From Anaerolineales bacterium (lineage in GTDB: Bacteria; Chloroflexota; Anaerolineae; Anaerolineales; Villigracilaceae), in the NCBI GenBank assembly GCA_030018695.1, contig JASEHI010000007.1, positions 1 through 57,461 on the forward strand: a stretch of DNA of 57,461 bases, read 5' to 3'. Below, piece after piece: positions 24,214-32,646 of this stretch (its first letter is position 1; each line of letters begins with the position of its first letter). The notes under the pieces were generated by a model that ran no database searches, had not been told where the DNA came from, and saw only the letters and a list, made by a program, of their open reading frames with translations. A program made the translations under genes and the position numbers.

Positions 24214-25017
24214 ATGTCAAAACACCAGATATTACTGACCAACGATGACGGCATCCAGTCTCCCGGACTGTGGGCCGCGGCCGAGGCACTCTCCAGCCTC
24301 GGCTTTGTGACCGTCGCCGCGCCGCGCGACCAATCCTCCGGTACCGGGCGCAGTTTGCCGCTGACATCGGATGGCATCATCCGGCCTGAAATCGTGAGCG
24401 TGGATGGCAAGGATTGGACCGTCTATGCTGTCGGCGGGACGCCGGCTCAGGCTGTCCAGCATGGAATTCTGGAGATCATGCCGCGACGGCCCGACCTGGT
24501 CGTTTCCGGGATCAATTACGGAGAGAATGTTGGCACAGGCGTGACGATATCTGGCACGGTCGGGGCAGCCATCGAAGCGGCTGCAATGGGCATCCCGGCG
24601 CTGGCGATCTCCCTGGAAACCGAGCAGCACCATCACCTTTCGTATTCGACCGAAGTGGATTTTTCCACCACCGCATATTTCAGCGTTTATTTTGCCCGTC
24701 TCTTGTTGGAAAGGCGATTTCCGAAGGATGTCGCCCTGCTCAAAGTGGATGTCCCTTCGGATGCCACGCCGCAGACCCCCTGGCAGGTGACGCGCGTCGC
24801 GCCCCAGCGCTATTACGAGCCGCTGCGCCCCAAACGCAAGGCATGGGATGTGCCAGAGAAGGTTGGCTACCACCGGGTCGAGATCCTCGACCAGGAGCAG
24901 GAAGGCAGTGATGTCTACGTGCTGCGCGCCAGGCGGCTGGTTTCGGTGACGCCGATCAGCCTGGATCTCACCTCTCGCGTGGATTTCGTTGAACTGGACC
25001 GCTTGATGCGTTCTTGA
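24214..25017 (+). CDS. surE: 5'/3'-nucleotidase SurE
   Basis: SurE dephosphorylates nucleoside monophosphates under stress. The N terminus MSKHQILLTNDDGIQSPGLWAAAEAL carries the metal-binding NDDG motif, and APRDQSSGTGRSLPL, PDLVVSGINYGENVGTGVTISGTVGAAIEAA and GIPALAIS complete the family signature. The length of 267 residues is normal. ATG at 24214 is preferred over 24151, which lies inside the tRNA. It sits between two tRNA genes. Confidence 0.93.
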   Translation: MSKHQILLTNDDGIQSPGLWAAAEALSSLGFVTVAAPRDQSSGTGRSLPLTSDGIIRPEIVSVDGKDWTVYAVGGTPAQAVQHGILEIMPRRPDLVVSGINYGENVGTGVTISGTVGAAIEAAAMGIPALAISLETEQHHHLSYSTEVDFSTTAYFSVYFARLLLERRFPKDVALLKVDVPSDATPQTPWQVTRVAPQRYYEPLRPKRKAWDVPEKVGYHRVEILDQEQEGSDVYVLRARRLVSVTPISLDLTSRVDFVELDRLMRS

Positions 25018-25036
25018 GTCACAAGTTGCGGCGGCG

Positions 25037-25065
25037 TTGACGCCGGGTAACTGCCGTGATAGAAT
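25037..25065 (+). promoter_or_regulatory. Promoter of tRNA-Lys
   Basis: TTGACG (25037-25042), a 17-base spacer and TAGAAT (25060-25065) lie 12 bases before the tRNA. Confidence 0.75.
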
Positions 25066-25077
25066 GCAATCCGCTAC

Positions 25078-25149
25078 GGGCGCGTAGCTCAACGGTAGAG
25101 CAGTGGCCTTTTAAGCCATTGGTTGAGAGTTCGAGCCTCTCCGCGCTCA
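25078..25149 (+). tRNA. tRNA-Lys (anticodon TTT)
   Basis: The acceptor GGGCGCG pairs with CGCGCTC. The D arm is GCTC/GAGC. The anticodon arm is GTGGC-CTTTTAA-GCCAT with anticodon TTT. The T arm is GAGAG-TTCGAGC-CTCTC and the discriminator is A. The 3' CCA is not encoded. A terminator follows immediately. Confidence 0.92.
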
Positions 25150-25153
25150 CACT

Positions 25154-25180
25154 GCCTCCGCAAGGAGGCTTTTATTTTAT
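25154..25180 (+). terminator. Rho-independent terminator of tRNA-Lys
   Basis: GCCTCC and GGAGGC form a stem with a GCAA tetraloop, followed by TTTTATTTTAT. Confidence 0.88.
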
Positions 25181-25220
25181 AAAATTAACGCTCAACATTT
25201 GCCTTGATCGCGCAAATCTT

Positions 25221-25340
25221 TTCACCGCAGAGCACCCTTCGGCAGGCTCAGGGCAGGCGCCGAGAACGCAGAGTTTTTCCTGCCGAGTAGGTGCTGCGCA
25301 TGTTTTCTCCGCGAACTCTGCGATCTCTGCGGTGAAAAAA
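25221..25340. repeat. ACCGCAGAG repeat (copy 2) with two other repeats nested in it
   Basis: The outer arms TTCACCGCAGAG and CTCTGCGGTGAA are a perfect inverted repeat. Inside the left arm sits CCCTTCGGCAGGCTCAGGGC (25234-25253). In the centre sits CCGAGTAGGTGCTGCGCA (25283-25300). The base element would be close in length to copy 1 without them, so the nested order is readable. Confidence 0.75.
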
Positions 25341-25380
25341 CTTCGGTTGCGGCTGGATGCCGCGCTATGGTGTTTTTGGG

Positions 25381-25860
25381 ATGAAACCCATCATCTACCT
25401 CGCCCTCGGAACCAACCTCGGCGACCGCCGCGCCAACCTGCGCGCCGCCATCGCCGCCCTGCCTCCTGTTGTCCACATCCTGGCCGAATCGCCCGTCTAC
25501 GAGACCCCGCCCTGGGGTATCACCGATCAGCCCGCCTTCCTCAACATGGCGCTCAAAGGCGAAACGCATTTGGCCCCTTTGGCTCTTCTGGCACATTTGA
25601 AACATTTGGAACTTGAACTTGGCCGCACCCCCTCCATCCGCTACGGCCCGCGCCAGATTGACATGGACATTCTCTTTTACGCTGGCCTGACCCTGGATAC
25701 GCCTGAACTGGTCATTCCCCACCCGCGTTTGCAAGAGCGCGCCTTTGCCCTGGTCCCGCTGGCTGATATTGCGCCGGCTTTTGTCCATCCGCGGCTGGGC
25801 AGGACGGTGAAGGAACTGCTGGCGGAATGTGATACAACCGGGATAGTACGACTGGAATGA
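25381..25860 (+). CDS. folK: 2-amino-4-hydroxy-6-hydroxymethyldihydropteridine pyrophosphokinase
   Basis: FolK (HPPK) transfers pyrophosphate from ATP to 6-hydroxymethyl-dihydropterin in folate synthesis. The N terminus IYLALGTNLGDRRANLRAAIAAL, ESPVYETPPWGITDQPAFLNMAL, and the signature GPRQIDMDILFYAG with both metal-binding Asp residues are present, followed by IPHPRLQERAFALVPLADIAP. The length of 159 residues is normal. ATG 25381 is chosen over 25357 because homology starts there. folP lies 1.5 kb downstream on the same strand. Confidence 0.93.
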   Translation: MKPIIYLALGTNLGDRRANLRAAIAALPPVVHILAESPVYETPPWGITDQPAFLNMALKGETHLAPLALLAHLKHLELELGRTPSIRYGPRQIDMDILFYAGLTLDTPELVIPHPRLQERAFALVPLADIAPAFVHPRLGRTVKELLAECDTTGIVRLE

Positions 25861-25869
25861 TGGATAGAT

Positions 25870-26847
25870 ATGGACACCCTCCTCGACCAACTTCACCTCG
25901 AACCCGCCCTGGCCTGGAAAGTGGCCGTCAACCTCCTCGGCCATGCCCCCGATTCCGCCAAGGCTCGTCAGGCTGCAAACGTCACTCGTCACTCTTCACT
26001 CGTCAGCAAACTTCTATCCGAACGCGATGCCTCTGGCCGCATCCCATTCCACCCCTACAAAAAGTGGAACGGGGCGCACTGGACGCTCTCGATACTCGCC
26101 GATCTGGGCTATCCGGCGGGGGATGAATCGTTGCGTCCGATGATGGAGCAATCCTTCGACTGGCTGCTGAGCGAGGCGCATAAGAAACACATCCGCGTCA
26201 TTGACGGCCGCGTGCGCCGCTGCGCCTCGCAGGAAGGGAACGCGGTCTGGTATTCGCTGAGGTTAGGTCTGGCCGATTCCCGCACCGATGAACTGGCCGA
26301 GCGCCTGATGAAATGGCAATGGCCGGACGGCGGCTGGAATTGTGACAAGCGTCCCGTGGCAACGAATTCGTCTTTCATGGAATCGCTGATCCCATTGCGG
26401 GCGCTGGCGCTGTATGCAAAAGTTTCCGGCGACCCGCGCGCCAGTAAAGCCGCCGAGCGCGCCGCCGGGATCTTCCTCAAGCGCCGGTTGTTCAAACGCC
26501 AGAGCGACGGGCAGGTAATGGACGGGCATTTCACCCGCCTGTGCTATCCATATTACTGGCATTACAACATCCTCTTCGGCCTGGTGGTGATGGCCGAGGC
26601 AGGCTTTATCCGCCAACCCCGCCTTGCCCCGAGCATAGTCGAGGGGTGCAAAGACGCGCTGGACTTGCTCACCTCCAAGCGCCTGCCGGATGGCGGTTTC
26701 CCGGCCGAGGCAACCTACACCCGCACCAATCGCCCGGATCTCAGCGGTTATTCGCTGGTCAATTACGGCGGGACGAGCAAGAAGCGCCTGAACCACTTCG
26801 TCACCGCCGACGCGCTGTATGTGCTGCGTTTGGCGGGCCGGATATAA
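25870..26847 (+). CDS. Prenyltransferase/squalene-oxidase-repeat (alpha/alpha-toroid) protein
   Basis: The repeats KWQWPDGGWNCDKRP and SKRLPDGGFPAEATYTRT are QW-like motifs of the alpha/alpha-toroid fold found in squalene cyclases, prenyltransferases and many proteins of unknown function. No DXDD or cyclase acid motif is seen, so catalysis is not claimed. Two short stretches look like repeat insertions. ANVTRHSSLVS near residue 36 is encoded by a GTCACTC heptad array, and RLAPSIVEG near 253 is encoded by a CCCCGAGCATAGTCGAGGGG palindrome. The gene follows folK by 9 bases. Confidence 0.65.
   Translation: MDTLLDQLHLEPALAWKVAVNLLGHAPDSAKARQAANVTRHSSLVSKLLSERDASGRIPFHPYKKWNGAHWTLSILADLGYPAGDESLRPMMEQSFDWLLSEAHKKHIRVIDGRVRRCASQEGNAVWYSLRLGLADSRTDELAERLMKWQWPDGGWNCDKRPVATNSSFMESLIPLRALALYAKVSGDPRASKAAERAAGIFLKRRLFKRQSDGQVMDGHFTRLCYPYYWHYNILFGLVVMAEAGFIRQPRLAPSIVEGCKDALDLLTSKRLPDGGFPAEATYTRTNRPDLSGYSLVNYGGTSKKRLNHFVTADALYVLRLAGRI
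25981..26005. repeat. Heptad array inside the toroid gene
   Basis: GTCACTC, GTCACTC, TTCACTC and GTCAG run in frame with the gene. The word is related to the TCACTGR array at 47139-47240. Confidence 0.6.
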
Positions 26848-26887
26848 AATAAAAGCCTCCCTGACTTCTGGAGACTTCTTATTCCGG

Positions 26888-26893
26888 TATAAT
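26888..26893 (+). promoter_or_regulatory. -10 box upstream of the STAS-like gene
   Basis: TATAAT at 26888-26893 is followed by a clear AGGAGG ribosome-binding site at 26907-26913. No good -35 box at 17 bases is seen. Confidence 0.45.
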
Positions 26894-26918
26894 CATATCA
26901 AAACTAGAGGAGGCACCC

Positions 26919-27341
26919 ATGACCGAAATCAAACCCCTTCACTGGAAAGCCGAACCCGGTATCGGCTACACCGTTGTCCGCCGAGCTGATGGAGGCATGC
27001 ACTACACCTTCACAGACCTCACGGATGCTACTGTGAAACACTGGCAGGAATTCGCCCACGAGCACCTGCTGGATGCCGACCGGCTGACGCGCAACATGTA
27101 CGATCTGCGCCAGGTGGAGTCCATCCCTGAGATAGCCGTGCGCACAGCGATCGAGGTCAACAGCGACCCGGCGGCGCGCTACATCCGCCTGGCGGTTGTG
27201 GTTGCCAATGATACGGTAGCCAACGCCATCCGTGAAATTGCAGCCCTGGCCCTGGCGGGAACCTCGGCGGCGATCAAGATCTTCACCGACATTGATGAAG
27301 CCGAGGCCTGGTTGGTCCGCCCGCTCGACCAGATGGCATGA
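26919..27341 (+). CDS. STAS/SpoIIAA-like hypothetical protein
   Basis: The 140-residue protein has an alternating alpha/beta pattern: LLDADRLTRNMYDLRQVESIPEIAVR, YIRLAVVVANDTVANAIREIAALAL, and AIKIFTDIDEAEAWL at the end. The last resembles the C-terminal strand and helix of SpoIIAA-like or STAS proteins. I do not recognise a precise family. The start follows AGGAGG, and the stop overlaps the folP ATG by 4 bases, so it is co-translated with folP. Confidence 0.55.
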   Translation: MTEIKPLHWKAEPGIGYTVVRRADGGMHYTFTDLTDATVKHWQEFAHEHLLDADRLTRNMYDLRQVESIPEIAVRTAIEVNSDPAARYIRLAVVVANDTVANAIREIAALALAGTSAAIKIFTDIDEAEAWLVRPLDQMA

Positions 27342-28252
27342 AACCGGCATCCCTGACCATTGGCGGGCGCTGCCTCACCTGGGGCCAGCGGACCTACGTG
27401 ATGGGCATTCTCAACCTCACGCCGGATAGCTTTTCCGGTGACGGGCTGTTGGCCTCTCCCCGCACGGCAGAGACGGGGGGGGAGATGGAAGGAGTGAGGC
27501 TGGCGCTTGCCCAGGCCAAACGTTTCCTGGAGGCTGGCGCCGATTTCCTCGACGTGGGCGGCGAGTCCACCCGCCCCGGCTCGCAACCGGTCAGCGCGGA
27601 GGAAGAGGTGAGCCGCGTCGTCCCGCTGATCCGCGCGATAGCAGCCGAATTACCCGACGCGCTCATTTCGGTGGATACATACAAAGCCGCCGTGGCAGAG
27701 GAAGCGCTCAGGGCCGGCGCGCAGATCATCAACGACGTTTGGGGGTTACGCGCTGACCCGCAATTGGCCAGCCTGGCGGCGCGCTATAACGCGCCGGTGA
27801 TCCTGATGCACAACCGCAGCAACCCGGCAAATGTCGAAGTGCGCGCACGACTGGGCGGCAGTTACCAGGGCGCGGAATATCAAAACCTGCTCGAAGATAT
27901 AAAAAGCGAACTAATGGAAAGTGTTGCCATCGCCCGCGCGGTGGGTATCCCGGATGACCATCTCATCCTCGATCCCGGCATTGGCTTCGGCAAGACTATC
28001 GGGCAAAACCTGGAACTGGTGAACCGTCTCGGCGAAATCCGCGCCCTCGGCTTCCCCGTCCTGCTTGGCCCCTCCCGCAAATCTTTCATCGGCTACACTC
28101 TGAACCTGCCGCCCGACCAGCGTCTCGAAGGGACGGCAGCCGTCAGCGCGGTCGGCATCGCCCGCGGCGCAGATATCCTGCGCGTGCATGATGTCGAGTA
28201 CATCGCCCGCGTGGCGCGCATGACCGACGCTATCGTGAGAAGTGAGACGTGA
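27338..28252 (+). CDS. folP: Dihydropteroate synthase
   Basis: FolP condenses p-aminobenzoate with the pterin pyrophosphate made by FolK. The motifs YVMGILNLTPDSFSGDG, FLDVGGESTRPGSQPVS, ISVDTYKAAVAEEAL, INDVWGL and ILDPGIGFGKT are all present. A stretch of about 14 extra residues (ASPRTAETGGEMEG, near 45) sits in the first substrate loop region and is encoded by a CTCTCCCC...GGGGGGGAG palindrome, another probable repeat insertion. The final codons RSET are written by a heptad array that continues beyond the stop. Confidence 0.92.
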   Translation: MKPASLTIGGRCLTWGQRTYVMGILNLTPDSFSGDGLLASPRTAETGGEMEGVRLALAQAKRFLEAGADFLDVGGESTRPGSQPVSAEEEVSRVVPLIRAIAAELPDALISVDTYKAAVAEEALRAGAQIINDVWGLRADPQLASLAARYNAPVILMHNRSNPANVEVRARLGGSYQGAEYQNLLEDIKSELMESVAIARAVGIPDDHLILDPGIGFGKTIGQNLELVNRLGEIRALGFPVLLGPSRKSFIGYTLNLPPDQRLEGTAAVSAVGIARGADILRVHDVEYIARVARMTDAIVRSET

Positions 28253-28319
28253 AACGTAAAACGTGAAACGTAAAACGTAATTACGTCTTACGTTTTACTC
28301 CTTACGTTTTACGTTTTAA
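28241..28319. repeat. Heptad inverted array (ACGTAAA/ACGTGAA)
   Basis: Repeats of ACGTGAA and ACGTAAA are followed by the complementary series TTACGTC, TTACGTT and TTTACGT, giving an almost perfect long hairpin. It begins inside the last four codons of folP and fills the gap to the next gene. It could also act as a transcription terminator. Confidence 0.85.
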
Positions 28320-28336
28320 ACATCCCGTTTTACCCT

Positions 28337-31168
28337 ATGCCCTCCTCCCTCACCATCCTCCGTCAGCGCCGCGGCCGCCGCGATCACGCTCGTCGCTCCG
28401 CCGAGGGACGCGCCACGCGCCTCGGTTTTGGCTGCGGGTTCATCGTCAGCGCGCTGGCGGCGGTGGTGATATTGGCTGCAGCGCTGGCTTACGCCGATTT
28501 AACCCGCGACCTGCCGCCGGTCGAAACACTTCCCGTTCTGCTCGATCCGCAAAATGGACTGCTGCGCCAGCCAACCCGTCTCTACGACCGTAGCGGCGCG
28601 CATCTGATTGCCGTGCTGGCGCCGGAAGATGCCCCGCGCCGCTTTCTCGCTTATTCCCAGATTCCCAAAGCGCTGATTGACGCCACTATTGTCCTCGCTG
28701 ACCCGGATTTCTGGGAGCATCCCGGCTACCTGACAGACGGCTGGCGCGACCCGGAAAGCCATCCCACGCTTGCCCAGAAATTGGTCGCTGACCTGCTGCT
28801 GTGGGACGAGCCGCCCGCGCCGCGCCGCGCCCTCCGCGAGCGCATCCTGGCCGCGCAAATCACGGCGCGCTATGGCCGCGAACAAGTATTGGCATGGTAT
28901 CTCAATAGCGCGAATTACGGTAATTATGCCTATGGCATCGAAGCCGCCGCGCGGCTCTATTTTGACAAATCCGCCGCCAGCCTGGAGTTGAGCGAGGCCG
29001 CGCTGCTTGCCTCGGTCGGCCAGGCCCCGGCGCTCAATCCCATTGACGCGCCCCAGGCTGCCGAGGGGCGCAGGCTGGAGACGCTGCAAATCATGCAAAT
29101 AATGGGGGTGATTAATGAAATTCCCCTGCCCCTTGCCCCTTCGCGAAGCACCCCTTTGGGGCTCCCCTCGAAACAAGGTGGAAAGGGAACAGGGGAGGCG
29201 GGAAGCGCCCCGGCCTTCACCAGCCTCGTCTTGGCGCAATTGGGCCAGCGCTTCGACCGAACCCGCATCGAGCGCGGCGGATTGACCATCCTCACCACGC
29301 TGGATTATGACCTGCAATTACAAGCCGCCTGCGCCGTGCAGACTCAACTGGCCCGGCTGGCCGGCGCGTTCAGCGCCGAAGGCCCCGCCGCTGATGGTTC
29401 TCCGTGCGAGGCGGCGCGCCTCCTGCCAACCCTCCCGCCCGGCACTGCATTGACGAATGCTGCCGCCAGCGCCCTCGTCCTTGACCCGCGCAGCGGACAG
29501 GCGCTGGCCGCTGTCGGCGATACGCGGCCAGGTCAGGAAAGCGCCTATCTCTCAGCGCATCCTTCCGGCACGTTGCTCACGCCGTTCATCTACCTCACTG
29601 GCTTCACCCGCGGACTCAATCCGGCCTCGCCCGGCTGGGATATTCCCGGGGGAGCGATTGCCAACCTCGATAACCAGTATCACGGCCCCGTCCGTTTGCG
29701 GATTGCCCTGGCCAACGATTACCTGCCGCCCGCGCTGACCATCCTGGAGCAGATGGGCGTGGATAACCTTCGACGCATTGCCCAATCTTTTGGCCTGAAT
29801 CTTACGGCGGATGGCGCGTCGCCGGCGGATGGCGCTGCTTTTTCGCCGCTCGAAATCGCCGCCGCATACGGCATTTTCGCCAATCAAGGCACGTTGGCGG
29901 GACAGGCGATTTCCGGCGCGCCACTGCTCCCGGCGGCGCTGCTGAAAGTCACCGGCGCGGATAACAGTCTCTGGCTGGATTGGACGACGCCACAGTTCAC
30001 GCCGGTGGTCAGTATGCAACTGGCTTATCTGATGAATCACGTTCTGAGCGACGAGACGGCGCGCTGGCCCTCGCTCGGACACCCCAACCCGCTCGAAATT
30101 GGCCGCCCGGCGGGCGCGAAAATGGGCCTCACCCGGGATGGACAAAACGCCTGGGTCGCCGGTTATACTCCACAACGGGTCGTGGTGGTTTGGATGGGGA
30201 ACGTGGAAGGTGAAGCGACTTTGCCCGGATTGTCCGCCGATCTCTGGCACGCGTTGATCCAGTATGCCGTGCACGACCTGCCGCCGGAAGCGTGGACGGC
30301 CCCGCAAGGGATCGTGAGGCTGGACGTTTGCGACCGCTCCGGCCTGCTGCCGACCGCCGCCTGTCCGAACGTGGTCAGCGAGGTGTTCATCAGCGGCAAC
30401 GAACCGACCCACGCGGATACGCTCTATCAAACCTTTCAGATCAACCGCGAAACGGGCTATCTGGCAACCGTCTTCACCTCGCCGGAACTGGTGGAGGAGC
30501 GGGTTTATATGATTGTGCCGCCCGAGGCGCGGACGTGGGCCGAATCCTCCGCTTTACCCATCCTGCCGACAACTTACGATGTCATCCAACAGCCGCCCGT
30601 CCTGCCGGATGTCCACATCACCTCCCCGTCCCTGTTTGCGGATGTGCGCGGCAAAATCAAAATCAGCGGCACGGCCGCCGGCGCAGCCTTTGCCTTTTAC
30701 CGCCTCGAATACGGCCAGGGGCTTAACCCGCAATTTTGGACCCAAATTGGCCCGGATGTGAAGGCGCCTGTCGCAGAAAGCACGCTGGCCGAATGGGATA
30801 CGAGCGACTTGAACGGCTTGTACGCGCTGCGCCTGTTTGTCGTGCGGGCAGATAGCCGCCTCGAAATGTCCGTGACGCAGGTTTCGATTGATAACACCCC
30901 GCCGCAGGTGGCAATCCTTTATCCGGCTGAAGGGCAGAAATTTAACCGCGCCCAGGATAAACAAATTGCCTTCCAGGCCCAGGTCAGCGACGCGTATCTG
31001 GCAGGCGTGGAATTCTACGTGGATAATGTTTTGGTGGGAAAAGTCAGCGCCGCGCCGTTCAATCTGCTCTGGCAAGCCAGTATCGGCCAGCACACACTGC
31101 GCCTCGTGGCGCATGACCGCGCCGGCAATGAGGCCGAGGCAAAGGTGGATTTCGTCGTCGCCAGGTAG
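28337..31168 (+). CDS. Class A PBP-like pseudoenzyme with Ig-like C-terminal domain
   Basis: The layout is that of a PBP1A/PBP1C: cytoplasmic basic tail, membrane helix (about 33-53), GT51 region, transpeptidase-like region, and a C-terminal Ig-like repeat part (about 750-943). The catalytic residues are gone. The GT51 motif EDxxFxxHxG reads ADPDFWEHPG (A121). The second Glu in EILELYLN is replaced (VLAWYLN, A186). The transpeptidase SxxK box reads TLLT (412-415), SxN reads DYL (about 461), and KTG reads KMG (595). Residues about 262-290 come from a repeat insertion. It is probably a cell-wall scaffold. An intact paralogue lies at 50860. Confidence 0.8.
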   Translation: MPSSLTILRQRRGRRDHARRSAEGRATRLGFGCGFIVSALAAVVILAAALAYADLTRDLPPVETLPVLLDPQNGLLRQPTRLYDRSGAHLIAVLAPEDAPRRFLAYSQIPKALIDATIVLADPDFWEHPGYLTDGWRDPESHPTLAQKLVADLLLWDEPPAPRRALRERILAAQITARYGREQVLAWYLNSANYGNYAYGIEAAARLYFDKSAASLELSEAALLASVGQAPALNPIDAPQAAEGRRLETLQIMQIMGVINEIPLPLAPSRSTPLGLPSKQGGKGTGEAGSAPAFTSLVLAQLGQRFDRTRIERGGLTILTTLDYDLQLQAACAVQTQLARLAGAFSAEGPAADGSPCEAARLLPTLPPGTALTNAAASALVLDPRSGQALAAVGDTRPGQESAYLSAHPSGTLLTPFIYLTGFTRGLNPASPGWDIPGGAIANLDNQYHGPVRLRIALANDYLPPALTILEQMGVDNLRRIAQSFGLNLTADGASPADGAAFSPLEIAAAYGIFANQGTLAGQAISGAPLLPAALLKVTGADNSLWLDWTTPQFTPVVSMQLAYLMNHVLSDETARWPSLGHPNPLEIGRPAGAKMGLTRDGQNAWVAGYTPQRVVVVWMGNVEGEATLPGLSADLWHALIQYAVHDLPPEAWTAPQGIVRLDVCDRSGLLPTAACPNVVSEVFISGNEPTHADTLYQTFQINRETGYLATVFTSPELVEERVYMIVPPEARTWAESSALPILPTTYDVIQQPPVLPDVHITSPSLFADVRGKIKISGTAAGAAFAFYRLEYGQGLNPQFWTQIGPDVKAPVAESTLAEWDTSDLNGLYALRLFVVRADSRLEMSVTQVSIDNTPPQVAILYPAEGQKFNRAQDKQIAFQAQVSDAYLAGVEFYVDNVLVGKVSAAPFNLLWQASIGQHTLRLVAHDRAGNEAEAKVDFVVAR
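29123..29200. repeat. Palindromic repeat insertion inside the PBP-like gene
   Basis: The outer arms CCCCTGCCCCTT and AAGGGAACAGGGG are inverted. The inside has CCTTCGCGAAGCACCCCTTTGG and CTCCCCTCG palindromes. It is translated in frame as a Pro/Ser/Gly-rich loop of about 28 residues. Confidence 0.6.
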
Positions 31169-31276
31169 GAAGTGAAAACCTCTTATGCTGCCGGGGAAGA
31201 ACCAAGATGTGAAAGAGACAAATAGCGGCAGCAAGATCGTCTTGCAAACAGGACAATAATATGATAATCTTGTTCT

Positions 31277-32563
31277 ATGAACACAATATTAAGGACACTT
31301 TTATACGAATGGAATGACAGAACATTACCCTTGATAATAGGGCGTGATACTCATTTGGATACCTCACCGCAACAGGGGACAAATAACGCCACTGCGATAA
31401 CGGGCTTTAGGCGGGTTGGGAAGACATATCTCCTTTATGAGGCTATCGAAAAGCTTTTAGAAACATACCCCCGTGATGAAGTGGTGTATTTTAACTTCGA
31501 AGACGAACGGATAATAGCACCCTCTACTGATCTTCTTACCGATCTCATACCAGAAATACAGGCAGTATATGGCAAAAAACCCAAGTACCTCTTTTTGGAC
31601 GAACTACAGCTTATTCCTAACTGGTCAAAGTGGGTACGCCGGATACTTGATACAGAATCTATCCAGATATTCGTAACTGGCTCCTCATCAAAAATGGGAA
31701 GTAGCGAATTACCAACCGAACTTCGGGGCAGGGCATGGGAAGTAAAAGTAAACCCGCTTACTTTTGCCGAATTTTTACGTTTCAAGAAAACAACTGTTGA
31801 TTTTGAAAAATTAGCCTTTGTAAAAGATGAGATGGCACGATTTCGCTTTCTTTTTGACGAATACCTGACGTTTGGAGCGTTACCGGCTGTGGTACTAACG
31901 ACACGCGAAAAAAAACAGGAGCTTTTACAATCTTATTTTCAGACCGTAGTACAACGGGATATAGCCGAAAGGCACAAAATAAACAATGACACAGCACTGC
32001 GAACACTTCTAAAACTGCTTCTTAATTCAAGTTACATAACTATTTCCAAACTTGCCAACTCTCTCAAAAGCATGAGCATACCCGTAGGGAAATCAACGAT
32101 AGATAATTACCTCTCTTACATAGAAAGCTCGTATTTTATGAACGAACTGTATATTTATAGTCCAGCAGTTATTAATCAGTTGCAATACCCTCGAAAAGTG
32201 TATTTTATAGACACCGGATTTATGACCGCACTCTCAACCAAATTCTCGAAAAACATGGGAAGACTCTTCGAAAATATCGTGTTTCATAAGTTAGCGCGCG
32301 AAAATGAGATTATGTACTACTACAAAGACGACAAAGGAAATGAGGTTGATTTTGCAATTCTCGAGGAAGGCAAAACCACCGCTTTATATCAAGTTTGTTT
32401 TGATCTGACTGATGAGGAAACCCGAAGTAGAGAAGTGAGATCGCTTATAAAGGCGGGGAAGACTCTTAGCTGTTCGAACCTTAATCTTATAAGCCTGGAA
32501 AAGCCAGACACATTCAAACTACCTCAAGAAGTAACAATTATTTCAGCAGCAGAATTTCTTTGA
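31277..32563 (+). CDS. AAA_14/DUF4143 family ATP-binding protein
   Basis: The N-terminal ATPase has Walker A TGFRRVGKTYLL near residue 44, VVYFNFEDERI and Walker B KYLFLDELQLI, followed by FVTGSSSKM. The C-terminal part (GRLFENIVFHKLARENEIMYYYKDDKGNEVDFAI) is DUF4143, a degenerate PD-(D/E)xK-like domain with EVDF but no clear ExK. Function is unknown, and the family is common in mobile and defence-rich regions. The gene is visibly AT-richer than its neighbours, which suggests recent transfer. It is followed by 368 bases of repeats. Confidence 0.8.
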   Translation: MNTILRTLLYEWNDRTLPLIIGRDTHLDTSPQQGTNNATAITGFRRVGKTYLLYEAIEKLLETYPRDEVVYFNFEDERIIAPSTDLLTDLIPEIQAVYGKKPKYLFLDELQLIPNWSKWVRRILDTESIQIFVTGSSSKMGSSELPTELRGRAWEVKVNPLTFAEFLRFKKTTVDFEKLAFVKDEMARFRFLFDEYLTFGALPAVVLTTREKKQELLQSYFQTVVQRDIAERHKINNDTALRTLLKLLLNSSYITISKLANSLKSMSIPVGKSTIDNYLSYIESSYFMNELYIYSPAVINQLQYPRKVYFIDTGFMTALSTKFSKNMGRLFENIVFHKLARENEIMYYYKDDKGNEVDFAILEEGKTTALYQVCFDLTDEETRSREVRSLIKAGKTLSCSNLNLISLEKPDTFKLPQEVTIISAAEFL

Positions 32564-32646
32564 TTTACCCTTCTTCATTTTGCTGGACTTTGGGCAAAAT
32601 ATGGCTTTTCCTTCGTGTCCCGCTTGCCCCCGTATGGGGGTCGTTG

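Noticed and set aside
25589-25625. Octamer-like array inside folK (ACATTTGRAAC)
   Set aside because: Only two to three loose units are present, and the residues align with normal FolK sequence, so an insertion is not supported.
29552-30430. Long minus-strand frame within the PBP-like gene
   Set aside because: It is antisense to a gene with clear PBP homology, with no recognisable domain and no ribosome-binding site.
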